Origin: Carposina sasakii
Lineage: Eukaryota > Arthropoda > Insecta > Lepidoptera > Carposinidae
NCBI GenBank assembly: GCA_014607495.2
Contig: CP053156.1
Coordinates: 806,001-870,000, forward strand
Direction: 5' to 3'
DNA: 64,000 bases
Within the stretch, counting starts at the first letter, position 1. Every line of letters starts with the position of its first letter. Below, piece by piece: positions 55,001 through 64,000 of the stretch. A model generated the notes under the pieces. The model did no database searches and was not told where the DNA came from. It saw only the letters and a list, made by a program, of their open reading frames with translations. The translations under genes and the position numbers were made by a program.

Positions 55001-58000
55001 CAAATTGTTTGTTCCTAGTTTTGTTTGGTTAAGTTTCCGGCTGCTTGTGGCGCGCTTACGAAGAGTCCGCTGCCGACTTCGCTATGCCGCGGGCACCTCC
55101 CTGGACGGTTTTTTTTATTACTTAATTCTTAAGAGTACTAAACTAACTGAAGTCTATTTATCTTACTTAAGTTGTAGCTGTACATTTTCAAAGAAAGAAT
55201 CATTATTGTCTTAATTTTGCTAAAGAAAGTAAAGAGATCAATCTAAAATTAAATTCATTGCGCATTCTTACCCAGTTTGAAATTTGGTTTAACTTTTTGA
55301 TTTTAATGTGTTGTAAAACTTTTAGGTTAACGATGTTCAAGACACTAGTACTATTACTATAGATGAGAATGAGGAGGATGCTAAAGATAAGCCAGCACCC
55401 ACACACTACTCTAAAATTGACTTGAAGACCTTTAAAGTGGATCAGTTAAGGCAAGAGCTGCAGGCTCGTAATGCTAGCTATAAAGGTTTGTATATTGTCT
55501 TAATGTCAAATTTGGTGCTAAAGTAAAAATCAAGTATGTTTGTGCAATCTTATCCACATAAAACCAATTATGTGTATTAAACTTTTTGAATACAGGTGTA
55601 CGAGCCCAATTAGTGTCACGTTTATCAAAGCTGTTGAAAGCAGAAGAAGCTAGTGAAGGCAAAACTGATGAAGTGCTAGAATTGGATGAATCTGAAACAG
55701 ATAAGAAGCAAGAGAAGGAGGAGTGTGTTGAAATACATGATGATAGTGTTCAAGAGGAAACTGATGAAAACAAAAAAGAGGCTGAGAAGAAGGTTAGTTA
55801 GATTAAAACCTTTTTTAAATGCTAAGTAACTTGAGTTTGTTTTCAGATTAGAGTTTGTCTATGGACTTGTGGCTAAATTTTGTTAAAAAATTTCTTTTTC
55901 ATGTAAAATTATACATCTGTAAGTAATAATGATTCCATTTCAGGACGAAAAAGAAAAAGAGGTTAAGAAGGAGAAAACAGAAAAAGAAATTGAAGAGGAA
56001 AAGAGAAAGGTAATAGAGAAATGTTATATTTGTAAAGAGTACTTGTTATGTTACATTAATTATGTACATATATATACATATATCCGTTTTAATTTTATAA
56101 ATAATTACATATTTACAGTTGGAAAAAGAAAAAGCAAACTTGAAATATAATTACGAAATCCCATCGACCACACATATCCTCGTACATCCATCAACCACAG
56201 CCAAAGGGGGCAAATTCAACTGCAGTGTGGCAACTCTTTCACTTTTGCTGGACTATCGAGTTACTGATAATAAGGAACACAGCTTTGAGGTAAGTGACTA
56301 ACTGCATTTGGTATTTACAGCACCCACTTGGTGTCTTCACGACACGTACATAGAATGACCGCACTTCTCGGGTTTAGTTTGGAAAATGTAAAAAAAAAAC
56401 GATATTTACTTAGGTTGCTGCAATGCCATCTAAAATGACTTCCTAGTTGTGTTAATGTTATGGTCTCATAGAACCTACCATTAAAAATGTCGCTTACCCA
56501 GTTGAAACTTATACTTTCTTTGAAAAACCTGTGTCTTCATCTACCTTCCCGACGCTTGCTTTTCGTCGTATTATTTTTAAATTTTAATAGCTAAATCCTG
56601 ATTTATAGTTATTTATTTATATTGATTCAATATTTATCAACAGCTATTCGTATTTGCCGAACTCTTCAATGAGATGCTTCAACGTGACTTCGGCTTCTAC
56701 GTCTATAAGACATTGTACACATTGCCTGAAAAGGCAGAAGAGGTAAAGGAAGTCAAGGATAAAAGTGTAGAGAAATCAGAAAAGAAGGAAGATAAAATAG
56801 AAGGAGATAAGAAAGATGAGAAAAAAGAAGAATCCAAAGACAAAAAAGATGACAAACGTGACGAAAGAAGGGAATCGCGTAGACGGGAGAGAAAGGTAGG
56901 AACACTAAGATGAAGTTTCATATTTCCACATCTATTGCATTTGGTTTTTATTTCGTCCTCATAACTTAGTTTCGCCTGGTTTTTTGAATCTCGAAAAGCT
57001 TATGTATCCCAGAATATTAAGCAGCAATCAAAATAGATTTCAGATAATGGTTTAATAGTTCTCATTCTGTGTTATTATAATTGTGTATAGCTATTATTCA
57101 AACTGTTTTTTTTTTCTCTTGGCTATATCTGCTACACATATGTATGTATTACTTATTGTTGAGCATAATGTTCTAACAGACAAGCTCTTAACTTATTAAG
57201 TATGCGAAAACATTTAAATGGTCAGCAGCTTTGTATTAGTTGTTTAATTACATATTTAAGACTAATTTACAAGACTAAAAATTAAGAAATCACATTAGAT
57301 TTCACTTGACATGCAAATATATAAAACAGTTAATTAAAAATATGATATGAAATGTAATAAATTTTATATAATTTAAAAGATTTATTATGACTGTATTCGA
57401 ATCAGGAATCACCAAGTGACGACGAGCGTAGCAGTTCTCCAAAGCGTCGCGGTCGCGGGGTGGACCTGCCGACCGACCCCTACCTACTCCTGGCTTTGGT
57501 CTACTTCGACACAGCCCGTGGAGGCAACATCTTCAAGAAAGACTTGCAAAATCTCTTCATGAGCATTGGTCTGAAACTGTCAAGATCACAAATTCAATCC
57601 ATTTTGGAGAAAGTCTGTGTCAAGGATGTGTTTAGTTACAGGTGTGTTTTGTTTTATGTGAAAGTTAGTTTACACTTGTGACTAGGGTTGCCAATTCTTG
57701 GGTTAAATATGCGGGACCAGAGCAAGAAAAACGGGACACCTTAAAATGGGAAGTTTCTAAACAATTTTTATAGACAAATAAATATTTCGTGTTTTTATAA
57801 TACAAATAGAAATCTAATTTCATTGTAACAAGTAGTGGCTTACATACATACATACATATAATCACGCCTTTATCCCTTACGGGGTAGGCAGAGCACCAAG
57901 GCCCGATAGAGCCAAATGGTGCCACTTCTGACCAATTTTGAGGGTATAGTTAAAATGTACAACTCGGTTAGTAGTGACAGGTGGTCAGCCCATCGCCTAC

Positions 58001-61000
58001 AAAACACCAAGACCCTCTTGTCCCTCTACTGACTTGTACTGTATGCCCGGGAAGACAAGCAGCTGTAGTATACGTTTTTTTTTTCACTCCCAGAGCAGCA
58101 TAGAAGCATTATAGTGGCTTATCTGAGATATTCTTTGTGTTAATCCAGCTGATATTAGGTTGGTAGATATACCTACTTCCTCGATACTCTTCTTAGAATA
58201 AACATGAAAACGCGAGCGGAGCGAGCGCGAATTTTTTTCACTAGATTTCAATAACAATTTAAGTTTTATTTATAAATACCTCCTTCGTATGATACTCGTC
58301 GTCTTGTACTATAAATACAATACGCGAGCGGAGCGAGCGCGAAATTTTTTCACTTTATTCCAATGACAATTTTTTTTAAATAAAAAAATACAACGTGTTT
58401 ATTATTAGGCCAATTTATAAATTTTACTTTAACACGAAATCTTTGCTTAGTTTTAATCCTTAGTCAACTTTTAAAGTTTTCCACATTATTATTATAATGT
58501 GGAGGTATTACTAAATAATACCTCCACATATTATAATAATAATCCACAAAATGAAACTTCAGTTAACCAGTGTCAAAACGGCGATTGCGCCTTACATGTC
58601 CATAATATTTGGTCGATTGGTTGAGTGATTGACATACACACATATAGTACCTAATAGCGAGTGAAGAGAAGGAATGAGAACGATTTTAATAATATTTAAC
58701 CTAATACTACTTCAATAAATTTTGATGTTTCATTGACGATGAATCAGTGAGGTAAAGTACCTATATATTAAACTAGAAGGTACTTAGATTATTGAATATT
58801 CAAGAATCCACCTAAGTAATTAAAAAATCAGGATTTCTGTGTCACGTGTTTTCCGTGATAATAATTTGAAGAAGGGTTTTTCTATTAACTGAGGATGATT
58901 CACCTGAAAACGGGACTGTTGGCGTCCTGCAGACACTTGAAACGGGACGCGTTATTTAGGCCCTGAAAACGGGACGTCCCGCGCCACGCGGGACGGTTGG
59001 CAACCCTACTTGTGAGGTACTAAATTAACTATTTGTTTTTACTTGCCACTTTGAACCGGTAACAGTAATTTGCAATGTGTAAACAAGCCTTAAATAAAAG
59101 TTAATTAGGTTTATAGTTTTTCAATTTCTTTACAAATATGCATCATAGAAATTATAACTGTTATGTATTTCCAGACCTCTAGTTCATGCCATAAAAGAGC
59201 TGGCTTCTGGATCTGTAGATTCACTCCAGGATTTGCCACTGGATGTTTCTGTCAACAACACTGAAGTACCACCACAGGTAAGTTTATGTGAATTTTATAT
59301 TACATACATGTTTATTTGGCGTACACTGGGGGAGGCCTACGTCCAGCAGTGGACTGCAATAGGTTGACGACCACGACGACATGCTTATTTATTTTATTCT
59401 AGTAGACGCCCGCGACTCCGTCCGCGTGGACTACAGAAAAAACAAAATGTCGAAATTACCCGGGATAAAAAGTTGCCTATATGTTAAGTGGGACCTGTCA
59501 CAACATATTCCTGAAAACTGCACCGAAATCGGTACAGCCTTTTCTGAGATTGGCGTGCACAAACATAGATCTTACTATATGTATAGATTTATACATATAG
59601 TTTTATTATTTAGGCAATTAGTTATTCTAATAATATGATGTTTGTTATATAGATCTCAGAATTAGAATCGACAATTGCAACGGGTAATCGTCAGCTACTG
59701 CCTGTGTTCAAATCTGTTAATGAAGAGGAAACTGAAGCAGCCAGCGGAGAAACTAAAGACATCAGTGATACTGGTGAGTTTTTACATATAACAGACATTT
59801 GCTATAAGTTTCTTACATGGGTACAGTTCTACTCTGTTTTTATTGCATAGTTTTATGCATTCATACCATTACATAGCATCGAGGAACGTGACTCTGTCAC
59901 CGCGCTTGATTATAACTGGCATTAAAACTCAAGCTTCACTGTATTTTTACCCGACTGCGCGACGCAAAGGAGTGGTATTGTGTTTAACAGCCTATGTATG
60001 TATGTTCCTTTGAAGCACTGCACAAACCAAACGCCTCGGCAGTTTTTTATGATTCATACGTCAATCGATTCCTCTTAGTCCGGCGAGTGTCACTAAAGAC
60101 ATGACCTTAGTGAAAATCCAATATGGCGACTACTGGACGCCATTTTGTGAAAATGAAAAAAATTAAAGTCGACAAACTATATCGAGTGGGGTATCATTGG
60201 ATAGGTATTTTTAGGTTTCTCTCAACATTTTTCTATCTGACCAACCGTTTAGGATCTATCTCGATTGAAAGTTGTGTAACAACCATTCTCACATATAAAT
60301 TTTTAGACAGCAGCAAGACGAAAACTTCTTGCTGCCGAGCTTGTTGAGCATGTTTCTTTAAGCGTACCTATTATTAACTAGGTACTCATAACAAAACAAG
60401 TATAAAATAAAAAAACATAATTAAAAAAATCCAAAAACCCAACTGCTTGAAAAAGAACCAAAGAATTCTAGACCACCAGACATCTAAGTGCTTGTTTTTT
60501 TTCTTTTCAGTTTTTTTTTTATTATGTACATTATTTGGTTCTTTTTCAAACAGTCGGGTTTTTGGATTTTTTAAACTATGGTAGACTTTTTCGAATGCGT
60601 ATTGTGTATTTAATCTATCTACAGTGTACATACGCGTGCGAAATAGTCCACCGTAGATTGTAGAGCTTATACCAGTCTTTGCCAAAGTGGGCGATAACGC
60701 CCCCTTGTGGGCGTTGTAGGCCTAGAGAGGGGCAGTTAAGGCCCCAGAAAAAAATAGCGCAACTACCTAGTCGGTTCTTAAATACTGTTACTGGCCATTT
60801 ATTTTAAAAATAGAACACCATTTTCGAATATTTTTTGATTAATAATCTGCCAAATCACAATTACATTCATTCATTTTTACGATGGAGTGGACTCGCAAAG
60901 AGGACAGAGTAGCAGTAATTGCATTGCATCGTTGCGGCCATCCACCGAAGACGATATTCAACTTGCTTCAAAAGTTAATACTCACGAAGAGGTTCGTGTA

Positions 61001-63544
61001 CCGTACCATCAAGAGGTACAATGAAACCTCTAGTGTCGATGACAAGAAAAGAAACGGCAGACCTCGTTCCGTTAGGACTCCAGGGGTCATCAAAGCAATC
61101 AAGGCGCGTATTGCAAGAAATCCCGTCCGCAAACAGAAACTGATGGCTTTAGAGATGGGATTAACCAGAAGTACCGTAAAAAAAGTACTCAATGAAGACC
61201 TGGGACTACGAGCATACCGAAAATAGAGTAGGCATCTTCTGAACGCGCGTCTGATAACTATGAGAGCCAAGAAATGCAAAGTTTTGCTAAAGCGGTACGC
61301 AAGAAACAGACACCGCGATATCCTGTTTACAGACGAGAAAATTTTTAATATCGAATAGAAGTACAACAAACAAAATGACAGGGTGTACGCTACCAGCTCT
61401 GCGGCCGCTGGAAATGCCATTCCTAGAGTGCAGCACGGCCATCATCCATCATCAATCATGATTTGGTTGGGAGTGTCCTACTATGGCCCTACTGAAGTGC
61501 ATTTTTGTGAAAAAGGTGTCAAAACCAGTGCAAAAGTGTACCAAGACACGTTTTTAGATCGCATAGTAAAAGATCTACCCCAGACACTCTTTGGAGGACG
61601 GCCATTTGTGTTTCAACAGGACTCGGCACCAGCGCATAAGGCCAAAACAACTCAGGAGTGGTTCGAGCGCCAGAATATCGAGCTAATAAGGCATCAAGAT
61701 TGGCCCTCATCTAGCCCTGACCTCAATCCACTGGATTACAAAATTTGGCAGGAATTGGAGGAGAAGGTCTGTTCTAAACCTCACAAAAATTTGAGCAGCC
61801 TAAAGTCATCATTGATTAAAGCAGTGGCCGATATCGACATGAATATGGTCCGTGCTGCTATTGATGACTGGCCGCGAAGATTGAAGGCTTGTGTGAAAAA
61901 TGGTGGCAATCATTTTGAATAAATTTTGTGTTTATAATATAAGCTAATTAAATTACCTTTTTTTAAAAAAATACTTTTTTTGAATATCATGACTAGTTTT
62001 CATTTTATAGCCAATTTTGTTTGTGACAGAATTTAAGCACCGACTAGGTAATATGCTATTGACATTTATAAAGTGAAATAAAAATGGGGGGCGCTACTGA
62101 TTTTCAAAGTGGGCGTTAGATGAAATAAGTTTGCAAACCTGTAGTTTATACGATCTAAAAGGATCGTAGTGTTGAATCGAGCGCTGTAGGTCGTCTACAC
62201 ACCAAAGCCGCCGGTACAACTCGCCTAGCCGGCGGTGTTATTTTGAAATGCGCCGACAGGCCGACGGCTTTGGTGTGCGTACACCTTTAGTTTTAAAACC
62301 CCAAGCATAGTAGAGTCCGTTACAGAGAATAATTCCTATGCCTGATCTCGGAACTATCATTTTTTTTGTATGCAGTACACAGAAAATGTGGGCATACATA
62401 CACATCGTAACCGGCTGAACTACGGTGAAATGCACAATAATCATTCGCATGTACTCTCCAGGCATAGTGACGTACAAATCCCGCGTGATCGACGTCGGCG
62501 CGCTAGTGTCGGCCGAGACGCGTAACGCGGCGCAGCGCCTGCGTCTAGAGAGCGCGCTGGACGCCGCCCGCGCCGCGCTGCGCCAGGCGCGCGCCGCCGC
62601 CGCCGCCACGCAGCAGGCCGAGCGTGGCGCGCAGGCGCAGCTCGCAGACCTGGCGGCCGCGCTGGCCACGGCCAAAGCCAGGGTCGCCTCGCTCACGGTG
62701 AGTGTGTGTCCCTAGCTCTGTAGTCACCGCGCCACGCAGCAGACCTAGCGCGGCGCGTAGGCGCAGCTCGCAGACCTGGCGACCGCGCTCGCCACGGCCA
62801 AGGCCAGGGTCGCCTCGCTCACGGTAATAATGCAATCCAACGACGTATTCCCAAAATGGTTTAGCCAGAATTGCAGGATCAAAAGAATATTGCAAGGAAC
62901 AAACCATTCCATATCCAAGTATTCTTTTGTACCAAACTCCAATATTACTTTTATACCAGCCTTAGTAAGTAATAACTTTACCACACTGTAGAAGGAAAGT
63001 TGTGTAAATGTGTGCACTAATAGTACCATGTCATGTTTTTAACAAAGCGGCAAACCTTATAAATATTTTTATTCCAGGCAAGCTCAAAAATATTCCATTC
63101 TACATTGAAAGCTATTCAAACAAAAGTCGAAGCAGTGGTTAATATCAAATATGAGGATGATGATGTCGTCGAAATCAGTAATGGACCATCTAAGTAAGTT
63201 ATTGCATTCTACTACTTTTTTAAATTGTTTGTCATGGAAATGAGAAAAGTTCATAATAATAAATAACATTATTATTATATAATTTAGTTTATTACGAACA
63301 GTGTCCATTATACTGTCAAAGATCTTTATTTTGTATTCTCAAAATTGATTTTGGTTCTTATATAAATTTTAGGGTGCAGAAAGAAGATAAGAAAGAAAAA
63401 TCTGAAGAAAATGCAGAGAAAGATAATGATGAACCTGTTCCTGAAGATAAGACAGATAGCAGTCAGGACTCCAAGGCCGTGGACTCCAAAAAGCCTAAAG
63501 ATGAAACCCCAGCAGAAACCATGGAAATTGATGATAAGGAGTAA
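52029..63544 (+). CDS. CCAR1: CCAR1 homologue (cell division cycle and apoptosis regulator 1)
   Basis: Sixteen exons: 52029-52685, 53646-53797, 53894-54119, 54213-54505, 54766-55006, 55326-55485, 55596-55792, 55944-56009, 56119-56289, 56644-56895, 57406-57641, 59175-59277, 59653-59773, 62462-62697, 63078-63193 and 63373-63544. Every junction keeps phase; the total is 1132 residues, close to vertebrate CCAR1. Domains in order: Met/Gln-rich N-terminus; S1-like RNA-binding fold (about 111-177, RVFTGTVTKTHNDFGFVDQ); Arg/Ser stretch (220-250); DBC1-type inactive nudix-like region (about 275-500, VKWGETFPPDAPFSL and ALTGIDLSACIQWYRVVEFY); SAP domain (about 555-590); charged Lys/Glu stretches; EF-hand-like region (about 825-880, LPTDPYLLLALVYFD); Ala-rich coiled coil (about 975-1037); acidic tail. 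CCAR1 is a nuclear coactivator and splicing-linked factor. The donor after exon 5 is the weak GTTTGT; without splicing there the frame stops after KSQIVCS. Confidence 0.93.
52960..53560. repeat. GC-rich block in CCAR1 intron 1, probable element fragment
   Basis: Base composition jumps from AT-rich to GC-rich between GGGCAACTTGTGGCGAGC and GGCCTCTACATCTTGGCTAC, and back. It contains open but unrecognised frames (52998-53270 and 53101-53325). The sharp edges suggest an inserted fragment, perhaps an untranslated part of a LINE. No terminal repeat found. Confidence 0.4.
57845..58075 (+). mobile_element. Dispersed repeat nested in the hAT element
   Basis: Contains CATACATACATATAATCACG and then GGTAGGCAGAGCACCAAGGC to GGGAAGACAAGCAGCTGTAG. 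The same sequence lies in the opposite orientation at 41998-42230. Its presence here shows it inserted after, or travels with, the hAT element. Confidence 0.6.
58477..58548. repeat. Hairpin, about 30-bp arms
   Basis: ATTATAATGTGGAGGTATTA pairs with TAATACCTCCACATATTATAAT across a few bases. A second CCACA/TGTGG pair extends it outward with mismatches. It lies inside the hAT element. Confidence 0.6.
59325..59375 (+). mobile_element. Orphan RTE LINE 3' end
   Basis: GGGGGAGGCCTACGTCCAGC, AGTGGACTGCAATAGGTTGA and a CGACCACGACGACA tail correspond to the RTE terminus with a mutated repeat tail. It lies in CCAR1 intron 12. Confidence 0.5.
60424..60572. repeat. Inverted repeat with about 38-bp arms
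   Basis: AAAAAATCCAAAAACCCAAC with TTGAAAAAGAACCAAA pairs with TTTGGTTCTTTTTCAAACAG and TCGGGTTTTTGGATTTTTT, separated by roughly 70 bp. Probably a small MITE or foldback in CCAR1 intron 13. Confidence 0.65.
60672..62141 (+). mobile_element. Mariner-like element of the DD37D group in CCAR1 intron 13
   Basis: Flanked by TA (60670-60671 and 62142-62143). The ends are imperfect inverted repeats: CCAGTCTTTGCCAAAGTGGG against CAGGTTTGC...ACGCCCACTTTG when the right end is reversed. Its 1470 bp hold a single transposase frame in the gene's sense direction, with two stops. Confidence 0.85.
60882..61922 (+). pseudogene. Mariner-type transposase (DD37D), two in-frame stops
   Basis: One frame of 347 codons, including both internal stops and the terminal one. 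An N-terminal helix-turn-helix region (AVIALHRCGHPPKTIFNLL, then GRPRSVRTPGVIKAI) ends at TAG 61224-61226. The catalytic half starts with FTDEKIF, is broken by TAG at 61357-61359, and continues with FQQDSAPAHKAK and SSSPDLNPLDYKIW. Thirty-seven residues separate the second Asp (QQD) from the Asp of PLDY, giving the DD37D spacing of the mori/maT branch. The rest of the frame is undamaged to the end (NGGNHFE), so inactivation looks recent. Confidence 0.85.
62195..62285. repeat. Short GC-rich inverted repeat
   Basis: CTACACACCAAAGCCG at about 62195 pairs with CGGCTTTGGTGTGCGTA near 62263-62280, enclosing a GCCGGCGG-rich centre. A small MITE or hairpin about 180 bp before CCAR1 exon 14. Confidence 0.5.
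62731..62823 (+). pseudogene. Decayed tandem copy of the 3' end of CCAR1 exon 14
   Basis: Ninety-three bases align without gaps to 62605-62697, offset by 126 bp, with seven differences. The copy includes a GT donor (GTAATA) after the same ACG codon. Two of the differences create TAG codons in the original reading frame (GAG to TAG and CAG to TAG), so it cannot serve as an extra coding exon. Confidence 0.85.
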
Positions 63545-63941
63545 ATGTGATTTCAGCTAGAATAGAATAAGGATTTTGTGCATCTATGTCTGCCATTCAA
63601 AATTTTTTAACAATTACTACAATTTTAGATTGTAATTAGGTAATTGGGATATTATTTACAATACTTGTGTCTATCAAATATATAAATTAAACTTCCAAAA
63701 TCAATTATCGACATTGTGACAAGATCTATCTAAAAACTTCTGTTTTATGTGAAAATAATGGTTTTGTAAGATAATATGATTGCTGTTACGTATTATATTG
63801 AATTAAAATAAGTACATAACTATTACATAAAAATCTAATGTGTATTCTGGTGTTTACCGTATACTGTTTGTTAGAATGCAACTGGTATTTTTATACCTGC
63901 ATCTGATGTCAATAGTTTAAGTGAATGTAGCATGTAAATGC

Positions 63942-63947
63942 AATAAA
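63942..63947 (+). terminator. Poly(A) signal of CCAR1
   Basis: AATAAA lies about 400 bp after the stop codon, in a TATA-rich 3' UTR with no competing gene. It is the best placed hexamer for 3' end formation. Confidence 0.6.
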
Positions 63948-64000
63948 CTTTATATTAGTAATAATGTCTGTATTATGTCATGTCACATTAAATTGCTGCA

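Larger units (their letters stand above)
57683..59008. mobile_element. Non-autonomous hAT element in CCAR1 intron 11
   Basis: The ends TAGGGTTGCCAA and TTGGCAACCCTA are inverted repeats. The flanking 8-mers CTTGTGAC (57675-57682) and CTTGTGAG (59009-59016) match at seven of eight positions and fit the hAT target pattern nTnnnnAn. It is 1326 bp without a transposase. The CGGGAC word near each end (GCGGGACC, GCGGGACGG) extends the inverted termini. Inside are another dispersed repeat (57845-58075), two direct copies of GCGAGCGGAGCGAGCGCGAA (58212 and 58325 region) and a hairpin (58477-58548). Confidence 0.82.

Noticed and set aside
57436..57640. A calcium-binding EF-hand in CCAR1 exon 11.
   Set aside because: The fold pattern is EF-hand-like, but the usual DxDxD ligand loop is not visible, so I call it EF-hand-like without calcium binding.
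62238..62907. Alanine-rich minus-strand frames around CCAR1 exon 14.
   Set aside because: They are reverse-strand shadows of the GC-rich coiled-coil exon and its duplicated tail.
1..64000. CRISPR arrays, operons or bacterial-type systems.
   Set aside because: No regularly spaced repeats with unique spacers occur, and gene structure is clearly that of an intron-bearing insect genome.

Overview
The window looks like a lepidopteran (moth or butterfly) nuclear genome: AT-rich, intron-rich, with GT/AG introns and a dense load of mobile elements. The elements include an RTE-clade LINE with ATG-repeat tails, tRNA-derived SINEs and short DNA elements flanked by TA. Four host genes can be assembled exon by exon, with reading phase conserved at every junction given.

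Layout. (1) 1416-7973, minus: a sodium/solute symporter of the SLC5 monocarboxylate/multivitamin group. Eight coding exons were found, the C-terminal end lies outside what I could find, and a TAG interrupts exon 2. (2) 17742-26387, plus: an insect odorant receptor (7tm_6). Four exons were found; the exon expected for TM6 was not. (3) 28463-43540, minus: a small four-helix membrane protein resembling TMEM72, five exons and 237 codons, whose second intron holds a whole Ty3/gypsy-type LTR retrotransposon. (4) 52029-63544, plus: the homologue of CCAR1 (cell division cycle and apoptosis regulator 1), 16 exons, 1132 codons, complete with a poly(A) signal. The symporter and receptor are divergent, the receptor and the TMEM72-like gene are convergent, and the TMEM72-like gene and CCAR1 are divergent.

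Mobile DNA fills much of the rest. The LTR element (32865-39248, 201-bp LTRs, GTATG target duplication) has itself been cut in its integrase by a 5'-truncated RTE LINE (36855-38499). An intact CR1-group LINE with one 984-aa ORF (47706-51092, CATGTAA target duplication) sits inside one copy of a 429-bp tandem repeat. CCAR1 introns carry a non-autonomous hAT (57683-59008), a DD37D mariner with two stops (60672-62141) and a decayed 93-bp copy of the end of exon 14. Other items are a perfect 42-bp-TIR element carrying a MADF-like mini-ORF (46571-47216), a large foldback (about 10145-10625), a short DNA element nested in a SINE (2250-2641), and several orphan 3' ends of the RTE LINE.

I saw no convincing new multi-gene system. 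The most useful leads are the in-frame stop in the symporter, the missing receptor exon, the MADF-bearing TIR element, the partial exon duplication in CCAR1, and the nested insertions whose target duplications fix their order.
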